From assembly GCA_038243995.1 (NCBI GenBank), contig JBBRTV010000020.1, positions 1-64,000 on the forward strand: a stretch of 64,000 nucleotides of DNA, in the 5' to 3' direction. Shown here in pieces: positions 44,861-54,306 of the stretch; within the stretch, counting starts at the first letter, position 1; each line of letters begins with the position of its first letter. Both the position numbers and the translations under genes were made by a program. The notes under the pieces were generated by a model, which saw only the letters and a list, made by a program, of their open reading frames with translations, was not told the origin of the DNA and did no database searches. This DNA comes from Scleromatobacter sp038243995. GTDB lineage: Bacteria > Pseudomonadota > Gammaproteobacteria > Burkholderiales > Burkholderiaceae_C.

Positions 44861-45573
44861 TGACGAGCGGCGACCGCGCTCGTGCAGAAGTCGGTCAGTT
44901 GCCGGAGCACGTCGGCCACGGCCACGTTCGCCGCCGCGACGGCGCCCGCCGCATTCGCCCCCGGCGTCGGCGCCACGGCCTCGAACTCGCGCGTGCGGAC
45001 GACGGTGCGCGTCGGCTTGTCGACCAGCGTCGCCTGCAGCGTGAAGCGCACGCGCGACTCGGCGACCTCGTGCTGCAGGCGGACGATCTGCGTGTCGAGC
45101 TCCCACTGGCCGTTGGCCGGACTCGGCGACGCGAGTACCGCGGCGAAGGCACCCGTGTGCGACAGCGCCTGGGCGATCAGGGGCCCCAACATGCGCGGCG
45201 GGGTGTCGATCCACTGGTTGTCGGCGTAGGGCTCGAGCCGGTGTGCCTCGCGCACGTAGACGATGCGGTCGGTGTCGAAGCCGGCCGCGGCGCGCGGCAT
45301 CGCGACGATCAGCACCGGTGCCGATGCCCCGGCCGCGGCCGGGGTGGCGGCGCTCGGCGGCGCTGCCGCAGAGACGGCGTCCAGCGTATGGAAGGCAGGC
45401 GCGGGGGGCGCAGGGCCGAGCAACGTGCTGCAGCCGGCGAGCAGGGCGCCGCCGCCGGCCGTGATCGCGGCGACCAGGAGCCGGTGCACGACGCGCGATA
45501 CGCGCCCGCGGGCGCAGGCGCAGGCGCAGGCGACGTTCGTGGACAAGCGGGGTTCGATGTCGTGCGAGTTCAT
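44857..45573 (-). CDS. ABC-type transport auxiliary lipoprotein (PqiC-like)
   Basis: 238 residues with a long cysteine-containing leader and lipobox LLAGC (STLLGP follows). The middle pattern PAPAFHTLDAV, VLIVAMPRAAAGFDTDRIVYVREAHRLEPYADNQWIDTPPRMLGPLIAQAL is typical of the PqiC-type/ABC auxiliary lipoprotein family that accompanies MCE transporters. It likely links the MCE complex to the outer membrane. Its ATG overlaps the MCE gene stop (ATGA). Confidence 0.85.
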   Translation of the reverse strand: MNSHDIEPRLSTNVACACACARGRVSRVVHRLLVAAITAGGGALLAGCSTLLGPAPPAPAFHTLDAVSAAAPPSAATPAAAGASAPVLIVAMPRAAAGFDTDRIVYVREAHRLEPYADNQWIDTPPRMLGPLIAQALSHTGAFAAVLASPSPANGQWELDTQIVRLQHEVAESRVRFTLQATLVDKPTRTVVRTREFEAVAPTPGANAAGAVAAANVAVADVLRQLTDFCTSAVAARH

Positions 45574-46496
45574 TCTCCAGGCCCCTTCGGTACCGGCGTC
45601 TTGCCGAAGATCAGGCTCTTCGGATTGCGCTCGGTCTGTTCGCTCAGCCGGCGCAGCGAGCCGGACAGGACGCTCAATTCGTTCATCAGGTTCTCCAGCT
45701 GCGGCACCGTCTCGGTGGTGAAGCGTTGCACGTCGGAGCCGACCGCGGTGACCGCCTGCTTGGCGCCGGCGGCGGTCTGGTCGACCTGCCTGGACATCGC
45801 ATCGAACGAATCGGCCGCCTTGTCGATGCGCGCGAGCGTCTGGTCGAGCTTCGCGCTCACCTCGGCGGCATTGGCCATCGTGCGATCGGCATTCTTGAGC
45901 GCGGTGTCGATCGAACCCTTGCGGTCGGCCAGCGTCTGGGTCACGGTCGCGATGTTGGCGAGCGCCGTCGCGAGCGCCTTCTTGTTCTCGTCGGTGAATA
46001 CGCCGTCCAGCGTGTGGGAGGTCTTGTCAACGCTGCCCAGGACGCGCGACAGCACCTGCTCCAGGCGCGCGCTGAGCGAAGGCTTGGTCGGGATCAGCGG
46101 CACGTCGCCCGGCTCCTTCGGCAGCAGGGGGGGCGCACCGGCGCTGCCGCCGCTGAGCTCGATGAATCCGATGCCGGTGAGGCCTTGCGTGGTGAGCGTC
46201 GCGATGGTGTCGGTCTTGATGGGCGTGCCGTGCTCGATCGCGAACACGAGTTGCACCTGCTGCGGGTTGTTCGTCACCAGCCTGATTGCCTTGACCTTGC
46301 CGACATCCACGCCGCGGTACTTCACCGGCGCGTTGACGTTGAGGCCCGCGACAGACTCGTTGCTGAGCGCCTGGTAGAGGTCGATCCTGTGATGCAGCTC
46401 GCCACCGGAGGCCAGCCAGAGGATGGCCGCGATCAGCATGGCGCCGATTCCGATCACGAACACGCCGACCGTGGCGTAGTTCACCTTGTTGTCCAC
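45570..46496 (-). CDS. MCE-domain (MlaD-like) substrate-binding protein
   Basis: 308 residues. A single N-terminal membrane helix (YATVGVFVIGIGAMLIAAIL) anchors a periplasmic MCE domain (YQALSNESVAGLNVNAPVKYRGVDVGKVKAI). A long helical C-terminus (SVDKTSHTLDGVFTDENKKALATALANIATV) follows. The start is a GTG two bases after the ATPase stop. Such proteins form hexameric rings that carry phospholipids between membranes. The longer C-terminal coil distinguishes it from core MlaD, so it is probably an extra MCE system beside the canonical Mla. Confidence 0.9.
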   Translation of the reverse strand: MDNKVNYATVGVFVIGIGAMLIAAILWLASGGELHHRIDLYQALSNESVAGLNVNAPVKYRGVDVGKVKAIRLVTNNPQQVQLVFAIEHGTPIKTDTIATLTTQGLTGIGFIELSGGSAGAPPLLPKEPGDVPLIPTKPSLSARLEQVLSRVLGSVDKTSHTLDGVFTDENKKALATALANIATVTQTLADRKGSIDTALKNADRTMANAAEVSAKLDQTLARIDKAADSFDAMSRQVDQTAAGAKQAVTAVGSDVQRFTTETVPQLENLMNELSVLSGSLRRLSEQTERNPKSLIFGKTPVPKGPGE

Positions 46497-46497
46497 T

Positions 46498-47376
46498 TCA
46501 GGCCTCCTTCATCTGCCGGATGTCGCCGCGGCGGGCGGCATCCTGTTGCGCGGCGCGGGCGCGCGGCGTGTCGAAATAGGGGCGAATGTCGGGGTGATCC
46601 ATCCTCGACAGCTCTGCCATCGAGCCGACGCCGCGCACTTTGCCGCCCGCCAGCACCGCGACGCGATCGGTGACCTGCCAGAGCAGGTCGAGGTCGTGCG
46701 TGATGATGACGACGGTCAAGCCCAGAAGGTCGCGCAGCTCGCGCACCAGGGCCCCGACACCGTCGGCGCTCGCCGGATCGAGGCCGGCGGTCGGCTCGTC
46801 GAGAAACAGCAGTTCGGGGTCGAGCGCGAGCGCGCGCGCGAGGGCGGCGCGCTGGTGCATGCCGCCCGAGAGTTCGGCCGGGTACTTGAGCCCGGCTTCG
46901 GCCTCCAGCCCGGTGAGCGCGATCTTCCACGCGGCGATCTCGTCGATGAGCCGGTCGTCGAGCCGCGTGAATTCGCGCAGCGGCATGCCGACGTTCTCGG
47001 CCACGGTCATCGACGCGAAGAGGCCGCCCTGCTGGAACATCACGCCGAGGCGGCGCCGCAGCGGCGCGGCGTCCCGGTCGGCGAGCGCCAGGACGTCCAC
47101 GTCCAACATGTGGATCGAGCCGCCGTCGGGCCGGTGCAGCAGGATCATCTCGCGCAGCAGGGTCGACTTGCCGCTGCCGCTGCCGCCGACGATGGCGAAG
47201 GTCTCGGCGCGCCGGATGTCGAGATCGAGCGCATCGTGCACGACGTGATCGCCGAAACAGGTCGTGAGGCCGCGGATCTCGATCGCATTGCCCGCGCCCG
47301 TGCGGTCGTCCTGCGCGCAGGCATCGGGGCGGGCGGCCTTTGCATCGATCTCTCGGGAAGGCGTGTCGTCCGTCAT
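46498..47376 (-). CDS. MlaF-like ABC transporter ATPase
   Basis: 292 residues. Walker A GGSGSGKSTLL, ABC signature LSGGMHQRAALARAL, Walker B LLFLDEPTAGLDP and the H-loop VVIITHDLDLLW are complete. The N-terminal extension (about 45 residues) is Asp/Ala-rich and unusual. The ATG is one base from the permease stop, so both are cotranscribed. It energises phospholipid movement through the adjacent MlaE-like permease and MCE protein. Confidence 0.92.
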   Translation of the reverse strand: MTDDTPSREIDAKAARPDACAQDDRTGAGNAIEIRGLTTCFGDHVVHDALDLDIRRAETFAIVGGSGSGKSTLLREMILLHRPDGGSIHMLDVDVLALADRDAAPLRRRLGVMFQQGGLFASMTVAENVGMPLREFTRLDDRLIDEIAAWKIALTGLEAEAGLKYPAELSGGMHQRAALARALALDPELLFLDEPTAGLDPASADGVGALVRELRDLLGLTVVIITHDLDLLWQVTDRVAVLAGGKVRGVGSMAELSRMDHPDIRPYFDTPRARAAQQDAARRGDIRQMKEA

Positions 47377-47377
47377 C

Positions 47378-48526
47378 TCATAGATCCAGCATGCTGAACG
47401 CGACGGAGAACAGCGCGTCGGCGACGATGACGAGAAAGATCGACTGCACGACGGCGCGCGTCGTCTGCGTGCCGACGCTGTCGGCGCCGTCGCGCGTGCG
47501 CAGCCCCTGGAAGCAGCCTACGATCGCGATGATCGCGGCGAACACCGGCGCCTTGCCGATCCCCAGCAGCAAGGTGCCGAGATCGATCGCGTGCGGAAGG
47601 CGATCCATGAACTCGGCGTAGTCGACGCCGAGTCGTCCCTTGGCCATGATCATCCCGCCGGCGACGCCCAGCACGTCGGAGAACATCGTCAGCAAGGGCA
47701 GCACCAGCAGCAGGGCGAAGACGCGCGGCAGCACCAGCATCTCGATCGGCGGGATGCCGAGTGCGCGCAACGCATCGACCTCTTCCGTCACCACCATGGT
47801 TCCCAACTGGGCCGCATAGGCCGCACCCGAACGTCCCGCCACGATGATCGCCGTCACCAGCGGCGCGAATTCGCGCAGCATCGAGAGGCCGACCAGGTCG
47901 ACGACGAACACGTTGGCGCCGTAGCGCTCCAGCTGGCCGGCGCCCTGGTAGGCGACGACGACGCCCATCAGCAGGGACAACAACCCGACGATAGGCAGCG
48001 CACTCAGGCCGGCGATGCCGACGTGGTGCAGGAAGGGTCGCCAGCGCATCCTGGCCGGCGTCCGTATCGTCGCCAGCACCGTCATCGCGCACTCGCCGAG
48101 CAGTGCGAGCAGCGCGCGCATTTCGGCGAGTGCGTCCAGGGTCGAGTGCCCGATGCGCGCCAGCAGCGGCGGCAGCGCGGGCGTCGCGGGCACCGGCGTC
48201 GGCCCCTGCTTCTCGATGCGTTCGAGCAGGCGCAGGTGCGCGGGCTTCCAGCCGCGCCATTCGGCCGCGGCCGGGGGCCGCCCCGCCGGCTCCAGCTGCG
48301 CGAGCCAGCGGGCGATCACCATCGCGCCGACGCTGTCGAGCGCGTCGACCTTGGAGCCGTCGATCAGGCGTGGGCCCGCGGCGCCGGCCTGCCGCGGTGG
48401 CGCCTCGATCTGCTGCGCCAATTCGCCGATGCCCAGCGCCGTCCAGTGGCCTGACAGCGCCCACGTGGCCGGGGCGACGAAATCCATCGCCGCCGGCGTG
48501 GGCGCCATCGGCCGGTCGTCGTTCAT
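47378..48526 (-). CDS. MlaE-like permease with N-terminal STAS-type domain
   Basis: 382 residues. Residues 1-110 form a STAS-like cytosolic domain (LSGHWTALGIGELAQQI, IDGSKVDALDSVGAMVI). The permease body (GLLSLLMGVVVAYQGAGQL, FAPLVTAIIVAGRSGAAYAAQLGTM, VDALRALGIPPIEMLVLPRV) is the MlaE/YrbE family signature. It is the first gene of an operon of permease, ATPase, MCE protein, lipoprotein and exported protein. The fused STAS occurs in one subclass of MlaE permeases. Confidence 0.92.
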   Translation of the reverse strand: MNDDRPMAPTPAAMDFVAPATWALSGHWTALGIGELAQQIEAPPRQAGAAGPRLIDGSKVDALDSVGAMVIARWLAQLEPAGRPPAAAEWRGWKPAHLRLLERIEKQGPTPVPATPALPPLLARIGHSTLDALAEMRALLALLGECAMTVLATIRTPARMRWRPFLHHVGIAGLSALPIVGLLSLLMGVVVAYQGAGQLERYGANVFVVDLVGLSMLREFAPLVTAIIVAGRSGAAYAAQLGTMVVTEEVDALRALGIPPIEMLVLPRVFALLLVLPLLTMFSDVLGVAGGMIMAKGRLGVDYAEFMDRLPHAIDLGTLLLGIGKAPVFAAIIAIVGCFQGLRTRDGADSVGTQTTRAVVQSIFLVIVADALFSVAFSMLDL

Positions 48527-48603
48527 GATCGCGCGGCGTCGGCGTGCGCCTTGGCGCCAGCGCCTTCCACCATTGCGGATGAGACCGGCCGCGGCATCGC
48601 CAT

Positions 48604-49539
48604 TCAGCGTTTCGCTTCGACGCGCTTCATGGCGAGGTAGTCCGCCTTCTCGAGTTCATGCAGCTGGCGCGGATAGCGCTCGGTGGCATCGAACCAGTCT
48701 GCCAGGCGTTTTTCCAGTTGCGCCGGCGCGGGGGCGCCGACATAGTCGTCGATCGCGAGGTAGTAGCGCATTGTGTTGCGCTCGACGAGGCCGCGCACCC
48801 CGCCGACATACTCGGGATGGCCGTCGGCGTCCTGGCCGGCGACGCTGAAGCCGACCTTTTCGCTGCCGACGGTCGCCAGGTAAGTGCTCATCGCGACGCG
48901 CGCGGTGAGCCCGAAGCCATAGGCGTAGCTCATGTACAGGATGGTGTGGGTCGCGTCGAGCGGCATGGCTTCGACGGCGATGCGGTAGTCCTTCGTGCCG
49001 AGCGGGCCGTCATGCGAACTCAATCCGGCCTTGAGGTAATCGGCGCCAGCGCTGTCCAGCTTGTAGTCGAAGTGCAGGCGATAAGCCTGTTCGACGGGCT
49101 GGTCGTACTTGCGTCCGAGCGCCATGTCGAGGCCGTCGGGCAGCGCATGGCACATCTTGACGTTCAGGTGGAGGATCAGGATCGAGCACCAATTCCCGGT
49201 TCCCTGCAGCGCCTTCTGCACCATGGCGTACGGCTGGTCGACCCGCGCATAGACATCGCCCTGGAGGTGGTCGGAATCCTGTGTCGATTCGAGCACCAGC
49301 GGCCGCCCGTAGGCGTTGCGCGCGAGCTTGTCCTTGAGCGCGTCGTAACGCGCCTTCAGGGCCACGGCCCCGGCCGAGGGCAGGGCGGGGGCCATCGCCG
49401 CCGACGCGGCCTCCTGGGCACGTACCGGAGAGAGCGCCAGGGCGGCCGTCGAGACGGCCAAGGCGGCCACGACACTCTTGAATGGGTTGCGGGCGGGGCG
49501 AACCTGCGCCGCGGCGGAGGAAAGCGAACGGAATTTCAT
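48604..49539 (-). CDS. Exported protein of unknown function
   Basis: 311 residues with a signal peptide (VVAALAVSTAALALSPVRAQ). The mature part (ALKDKLARNAYGRPLVLESTQ, NWCSILILHLNVKMC, LGTKDYRIAVEAMPLDATHTILYMSYAYGFGLTARVAM) resembles START/SRPBCC-like exported proteins of betaproteobacteria, but I cannot assign a named family. Its ATG overlaps the phospholipase gene stop (ATGA), so the two form a translationally coupled pair and probably work on membrane lipids. Confidence 0.7.
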   Translation of the reverse strand: MKFRSLSSAAAQVRPARNPFKSVVAALAVSTAALALSPVRAQEAASAAMAPALPSAGAVALKARYDALKDKLARNAYGRPLVLESTQDSDHLQGDVYARVDQPYAMVQKALQGTGNWCSILILHLNVKMCHALPDGLDMALGRKYDQPVEQAYRLHFDYKLDSAGADYLKAGLSSHDGPLGTKDYRIAVEAMPLDATHTILYMSYAYGFGLTARVAMSTYLATVGSEKVGFSVAGQDADGHPEYVGGVRGLVERNTMRYYLAIDDYVGAPAPAQLEKRLADWFDATERYPRQLHELEKADYLAMKRVEAKR

Positions 49540-50927
49540 AGCCAATATTCCCATATCCCCGCGGTGATTTCCTGTATCCGTTCCTTCAGCGTGCGGCGCT
49601 CCCATTGTTCGAGCGTCAGCTGCTCGGACTGCTGGAGGTCGTTCTGGAAGGCGGCACGCATCTGGTCGCCGAACGCGGCACTCAGCACGATGGCGTCGAT
49701 CTCGTCGTTGTGCAGGAAGCTGCGCCAGTCGAGGTTGGTCGAACCGACTGCGCTCCAGACGCCGTCGATCAGCGTCGTCTTCGCGTGCAGCAACGCGCCC
49801 TTGCGCTGGTAGATCCTGACGCCGACCTTCATCAGTCGGCCATAGTGCCGACGACCGGCGCTTATCACCAGCCACGAGTCGCTCACGCTGGGCAGCAGCA
49901 ACTGCACGTCGACTCCCCGCTTCGACGCCTCCTCGAGCGCCGTCAGCAACTGCGGATCTGGATCGAAATAGGCGTTCGCGAGCAGGATCGAGGTCGACGC
50001 GCTGCGAATCGCCGAAACCAGCGTCGCGTAGATCTGGCTGTAGGGCTCGGTGGGCGTGCCGCCGATGGCGCGCACGACGGCATCGCCGCGGCGCTCGATC
50101 TGCGGAAAGTAATTCGCGGTCGCCAGGGGCCTGCCCTTCTGCCGCTCCCAGGTGTCCATGAAGAGCTTCTGGAAGTCCGCGACCACCGGGCCCTCGATCT
50201 GCAGGTCGGTGTCGCGCCAGGGCACCTTCTGACCGGGCCGCTGTCTCGAGCTTTTGCTGAACGAGCCGCCCGAATAGACGCTGCTGATGTTGATGCCGCC
50301 GACGAAGGCGATCTTGCCGTCGATGACCGTCAGTTTGCGGTGATCGCGCTGGTTGATCTCCCAGCCCTCGCGCGACTTCATCGGGTCGATCGGGTTGAAT
50401 TCGAGTGCGTTGATGCCGTGCGAACGGAGATTGTCGAAGAAGGCCTTGGGTGTGCCGAGCGAGCCGACGCTGTCGTAGATCAGGTTGACGACCACCCCGC
50501 GCGCCTGCGCCGCGAGGAGTTCCGCGGCGAAGCGCTGGCCGACTTCGTCGTCCTCGATGATGTAGCTTTCCATGTCTATGGAGTTGGTCGCCCCGGCCAT
50601 CGCCGCATAGAGCGCCTGGTAGGTTGCCGGGCCATCCTGCAGCAGCGTGACCTTGTTGCCCGCCGACAGCGGCGTGCCGACGATCTCCTGCTCGTACGCG
50701 AGGTGCCGTTCGAAGATGTCGGTGTCCTGCCCGGCGGCCTCGAGGCGCGCCAGCACCTGCTTGCGCCGCGCCTCCGACAACGGGCCGTGGGAGCCGTCGA
50801 TGCGCACGACGGCATCCGCGGCCTGCGCGTCCTCGGGCAGGAGCGTGGGCAGCGTGGCGCACGCGCCCAGCACCGCGAGCGACAACGCGCCCGCAACTCG
50901 AGTCAGGAATCTGGAAACGACATGCAT
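49536..50927 (-). CDS. Phospholipase D-like lipoprotein (cardiolipin-synthase type)
   Basis: 463 residues. A lipoprotein signal (LSLAVLGAC) precedes two HxKxxxxD catalytic motifs, HRKLTVIDGKIAFVGG and HAKTTLIDGVWSAVGS. Both active-site halves are complete, so it should be a phosphatidyl-transferase or phosphodiesterase anchored in the envelope. ATG 50927 places the signal right at the N-terminus; an earlier frame is read-through. It precedes the exported protein at 48604-49539 with a four-base overlap and is divergent from purU. Confidence 0.88.
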   Translation of the reverse strand: MHVVSRFLTRVAGALSLAVLGACATLPTLLPEDAQAADAVVRIDGSHGPLSEARRKQVLARLEAAGQDTDIFERHLAYEQEIVGTPLSAGNKVTLLQDGPATYQALYAAMAGATNSIDMESYIIEDDEVGQRFAAELLAAQARGVVVNLIYDSVGSLGTPKAFFDNLRSHGINALEFNPIDPMKSREGWEINQRDHRKLTVIDGKIAFVGGINISSVYSGGSFSKSSRQRPGQKVPWRDTDLQIEGPVVADFQKLFMDTWERQKGRPLATANYFPQIERRGDAVVRAIGGTPTEPYSQIYATLVSAIRSASTSILLANAYFDPDPQLLTALEEASKRGVDVQLLLPSVSDSWLVISAGRRHYGRLMKVGVRIYQRKGALLHAKTTLIDGVWSAVGSTNLDWRSFLHNDEIDAIVLSAAFGDQMRAAFQNDLQQSEQLTLEQWERRTLKERIQEITAGIWEYWL

Positions 50928-51145
50928 CGGGATCTTTTCTGGAGAGGAGGCTCTGCGCGAGCACGCACGACGCGATCGCCGCCGTCCGTTCGACGCAGCA
51001 CCGCAGCGGGCTGGGGCAACTGGCGTGCCCGGGAGCGAAGGCACTCCGATTGTGGCCTATACACCTTCGCGCACGACTCGTCGGCGCGAGCCGTCTGCGC
51101 GGGGTGTCGGCAGCACCTGCACGCCCCTCCTTACAATGACGAACC

Positions 51146-52042
51146 ATGCAAGCTGCCCTTCCTCGCGAGCGCGAATTCGTCCTCCGGCTTTCGTGCCGCG
51201 ATACCAAGGGCATCGTCCATGCCGTTTCGGGCCTGCTTTTCCAGGCCGGTTGCAACATCATCGATTCGCAGCAGTTCGGCGATCTGATCGGCCCCGGCGC
51301 CACCGGACGCTTCTTCATGCGCGTGCATTTCGAGGCCCCGCCGCAGCTTGCCGACGTCGCGACGCTGGCTCGCCGGCTCTCCAACGTACGCCAGCAGTTC
51401 GAGATGGACGCCCAGTTGCATGCCCTCGCACGCCGCCCGCGCGTCCTGCTGATGGTCAGCCAGCACGGCCACTGCCTGAACGACCTGCTGTTTCGCTGGC
51501 ACAGCGGCCAGCTGGACATCGACATCCCGGCCATCGTCTCGAACCACGCGGCCTTCGCCGACCTGGCGGCCGGCTACGGCCTCGCGTTCCACCACCTGCC
51601 GCTCGCGGCGGGCGCGAGCGCGGACGCGAAGCGCGCGCAGGAGCGCCAGATCGAAGCGATCGTCGCCCGCGAGGCGATCGACCTCGTGGTGCTGGCGCGC
51701 TACATGCAGATCCTGTCGCCCGAGCTGTGCGGCGCGCTCGACGGCCGCGCCATCAATATCCATCACAGCTTCCTGCCCAGCTTCAAGGGTGCCAAGCCGT
51801 ACTACCAGGCACATGACCGCGGCGTGAAGCTGATCGGCGCGACCGCGCACTACGTGACGGCCGACCTCGACGAGGGGCCCATCATCGAGCAGGACGTGGA
51901 GCGCGTGGACCACACCTCCACGCCCGAGGACATCACGGCGATCGGTCGCGACGTGGAATGCGTGGTGCTCGCGCGCGCGGTGCGCTGGCACGTCGAGCAC
52001 CGCGTGCTGCGCAACGGCCGCAAGACGGTGGTGTTCAACTAG
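51146..52042 (+). CDS. purU: Formyltetrahydrofolate deformylase
   Basis: 298 residues. The N-terminal ACT domain (RLSCRDTKGIVHAVSGLLF) is followed by a formyltransferase-type domain with the catalytic triad region NIHHSFLPSFKGAKPY and TADLDEGPIIEQDVERVDH. It hydrolyses 10-formyl-THF to formate and THF, supplying formate and balancing one-carbon units. The next two genes on the strand (SnoaL-type protein, YheT) may be cotranscribed. Confidence 0.95.
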   Translation: MQAALPREREFVLRLSCRDTKGIVHAVSGLLFQAGCNIIDSQQFGDLIGPGATGRFFMRVHFEAPPQLADVATLARRLSNVRQQFEMDAQLHALARRPRVLLMVSQHGHCLNDLLFRWHSGQLDIDIPAIVSNHAAFADLAAGYGLAFHHLPLAAGASADAKRAQERQIEAIVAREAIDLVVLARYMQILSPELCGALDGRAINIHHSFLPSFKGAKPYYQAHDRGVKLIGATAHYVTADLDEGPIIEQDVERVDHTSTPEDITAIGRDVECVVLARAVRWHVEHRVLRNGRKTVVFN

Positions 52043-52051
52043 GCCGAATCC

Positions 52052-52507
52052 ATGTCCCTGTCGAATCCGAAAGCTCGCGCGGCCGTGCTGATGGCTTCGC
52101 CCGACGATGCCGAAACCCGCTTCTACGAGGCGCTGCGCGACGGCGACCTCGATCGCGTGATGGCGGTCTGGGCCGACGACGACGAGATCGTCTGCGTGCA
52201 TCCCGGCGGCGCGCGCGTGGTCGGCATGCAGGCCGTGCGCGCCGCGTTCGAGGCGATCTTCGCGAGCGGCAACATCATCGTGCACCCCGAGCACGTCAAG
52301 CGCGTGCTGGCCATGGGCTGCGCGGTGCACAGCGTCCTCGAGCGCATCGATGTGATCACCCCCGAAGGGCCGCGCACCGGCTGGATCGTCGCCACCAACG
52401 TGTACGTGAAGACAGCGCAGGGCTGGCGCATGGTGGCCCACCACGCGAGCCCGGGCGCCGCCGACGAGTCGCACGAGATCGGCGAGACGCCTTCCGTGCT
52501 GCATTGA
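52052..52507 (+). CDS. SnoaL/NTF2-like (ketosteroid isomerase-type) protein
   Basis: 151 residues, a single cystatin-like NTF2 fold: FYEALRDGDLDRVMAVWADDDEIVCVHPGGARVVG at the N-terminus, GWRMVAHHASPG at the C-terminus. Such proteins often act as isomerases or small accessory enzymes; no specific substrate is visible. It begins 9 bases after the purU stop and is likely cotranscribed with it. Confidence 0.85.
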   Translation: MSLSNPKARAAVLMASPDDAETRFYEALRDGDLDRVMAVWADDDEIVCVHPGGARVVGMQAVRAAFEAIFASGNIIVHPEHVKRVLAMGCAVHSVLERIDVITPEGPRTGWIVATNVYVKTAQGWRMVAHHASPGAADESHEIGETPSVLH

Positions 52508-52596
52508 CCATTCGCAACCCGGAGGGCGAGCGGACGCGCCGACAAACTGATCAGGAACACCCTCTCCCTCTCACCGACACCTTCCGGGCGCGCCCG

Positions 52597-53655
52597 ATGA
52601 CCGATCCGTCATCCTTCCCGTGGCCGGCCACGTATCGCGCACCGTGGTGGTTGCCCGGCGGACACCTGCAGACGATCTGGCCGGCGTTGATCTCCCGCGC
52701 CGTCGACGGCCCGGCACCCGTCTTTAGGCGCGAACGCTGGACGACGCCGGACGGCGATTTCATCGACGTCGATTTCCTCGTCGGCGCCGCCGCCGAGGCA
52801 GCGAAACCCCCATCCTCCGCCACCGCGCACGCAGCCGCGGCGAACTCCACGCGGACGCCCCTCCTGGTGCTGTTCCACGGCCTGGAGGGCTCGTCCGCGA
52901 GCGGCTATGCGCAAGCCTTCGCGTGCCTCGCGCGCGCCGCCGGCTGGTCCTACGTCGTGCCGCACTTTCGCGGCTGCTCCGGCGAGCTCAACCTCGCGCC
53001 GCGCGCCTACCATTCGGGCGACTACGAGGAGATCGACTGGATCCTCGCGCGGCTCGTCGATCGGCACGGCGGCCCGGTGTTCGCCGTCGGCATCTCGCTG
53101 GGCGGCAACATGCTCCTGCGCTGGGCCGAGGAGGCGGGCTTCCAGGCGGCGCGCAAGGCGCACGCGGTGGCGGCGGCGTGCTCGCCGGTCGATCTCGCCG
53201 CGGGCGGCCACGCGATCGGCCGCGGCTTCGGCCGCCACACGTACACGCCGATGTTCCTGCGCACGATGAAGCCGAAGGCGCTCGCCAAGCTGCGCCAGCA
53301 TCCGGGCCTGTTCGACGAGCGCAGGCTGCTCGCGTCACGCGATCTCTACGAGTTCGACGACGTCTTCACCGCCCCGCTGCACGGTTTTCGCGGCACCGAC
53401 GACTACTGGAAGCGCGCCTCGGCCAAGCCGCACCTGCGCGACATCCGCATTCCGGCGCTGGTGCTCAATGCGTTGAACGACCCCTTCGTGCCGGGCACGT
53501 CGCTGCCCTCGCAGGCCGAAGCCGGCCCTCACGTCACCCTGTGGCAGCCGCGGCACGGCGGGCACGTCGGCTTCGCCGGCGGCTCGTTTCCGGGCCATGC
53601 GTTCGAAATGCCGGCCGCCGTGTTCGGCTGGCTGGGCGAGCACAATCCGTCTTAG
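52597..53655 (+). CDS. YheT-family alpha/beta hydrolase
   Basis: 352 residues. The hallmark N-terminus (YRAPWWLPGGHLQTIWPAL) is that of YheT/EMB8-like hydrolases. The nucleophile elbow is GISLGGNM and the oxyanion region LLVLFHGLEGSS. The acid and His are in ALNDPFVP and HGGHVGF. It is a cytosolic esterase or thioesterase of unknown substrate. The start ATG 52597 has a usable context; the longer upstream frame is read-through from purU. Confidence 0.9.
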   Translation: MTDPSSFPWPATYRAPWWLPGGHLQTIWPALISRAVDGPAPVFRRERWTTPDGDFIDVDFLVGAAAEAAKPPSSATAHAAAANSTRTPLLVLFHGLEGSSASGYAQAFACLARAAGWSYVVPHFRGCSGELNLAPRAYHSGDYEEIDWILARLVDRHGGPVFAVGISLGGNMLLRWAEEAGFQAARKAHAVAAACSPVDLAAGGHAIGRGFGRHTYTPMFLRTMKPKALAKLRQHPGLFDERRLLASRDLYEFDDVFTAPLHGFRGTDDYWKRASAKPHLRDIRIPALVLNALNDPFVPGTSLPSQAEAGPHVTLWQPRHGGHVGFAGGSFPGHAFEMPAAVFGWLGEHNPS

Positions 53656-53738
53656 CCGGGCGCGACCTGGCGGGCGCGGCGCACAGGGCCCGCGCATTGC
53701 CCGGCACGGGTAACCCAACGGCAGACGAAGGAATCGAC

Positions 53739-54290
53739 ATGGACGACATGGTGCGCGCCGCCCTGAAGAAGTGGCCTGCGGTGCCGGCCTGCACGGGCTG
53801 GCTGGCGCTGGATGCACGCGGCGACTGGTACATGCGCGACGACCGCACGCAGGCCGCCGGCCCGTTCCCGGCTGCGAAAGGCAGCCGCATCGAGCACCTG
53901 CAGTTGCGCGAGTTCATCGAGCGCAATTACGAAGCGACGCCGGACGGCGCGTGGTACTTCCAGAACGGCCCGCAGCGGGTCTACGTCGAGCTCGAGGCGG
54001 CGCCGCACGTGTGGCGCCTGCGTGCGGTCGCCGGCGCGGCGCCCGAAGTCCGCTCGCACGCCGGTCCGGCGGCCGCGGTCGAGTCGGCGTGGCTCGACGA
54101 TCGCGACCGACTCTTCCTCGCTACCGACGCCGGCTTCGGCATCGTGCACACACAGGACATGGAGGCCGCCGCCGACGCCATAGAAGCCGGTCTTTGGCGC
54201 CCCGGGACGCTCGCGTTCGCGCAGATGCCGGACCGGTTCGGCTTCTGCCTGAGTCCGGCGCGGCAATGGGGGGCCCACCCGCCCCGCTGA
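53739..54290 (+). CDS. DUF-type conserved betaproteobacterial protein
   Basis: 183 residues, soluble, beginning MDDMVRAALKKWPAVPACTGWLALDARGDWYMRDD and containing repeated aromatic patterns (GAWYFQNGPQRVYVELEAAP, GTLAFAQMPDRFGFCLSP). The family is conserved near the YheT hydrolase in betaproteobacteria and has no assigned function. A good ribosome site (GAAGGA) precedes the ATG. I cannot give a Pfam number with certainty. Confidence 0.8.
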   Translation: MDDMVRAALKKWPAVPACTGWLALDARGDWYMRDDRTQAAGPFPAAKGSRIEHLQLREFIERNYEATPDGAWYFQNGPQRVYVELEAAPHVWRLRAVAGAAPEVRSHAGPAAAVESAWLDDRDRLFLATDAGFGIVHTQDMEAAADAIEAGLWRPGTLAFAQMPDRFGFCLSPARQWGAHPPR

Positions 54291-54306
54291 GCGGAACGAC
54301 TCGGTT

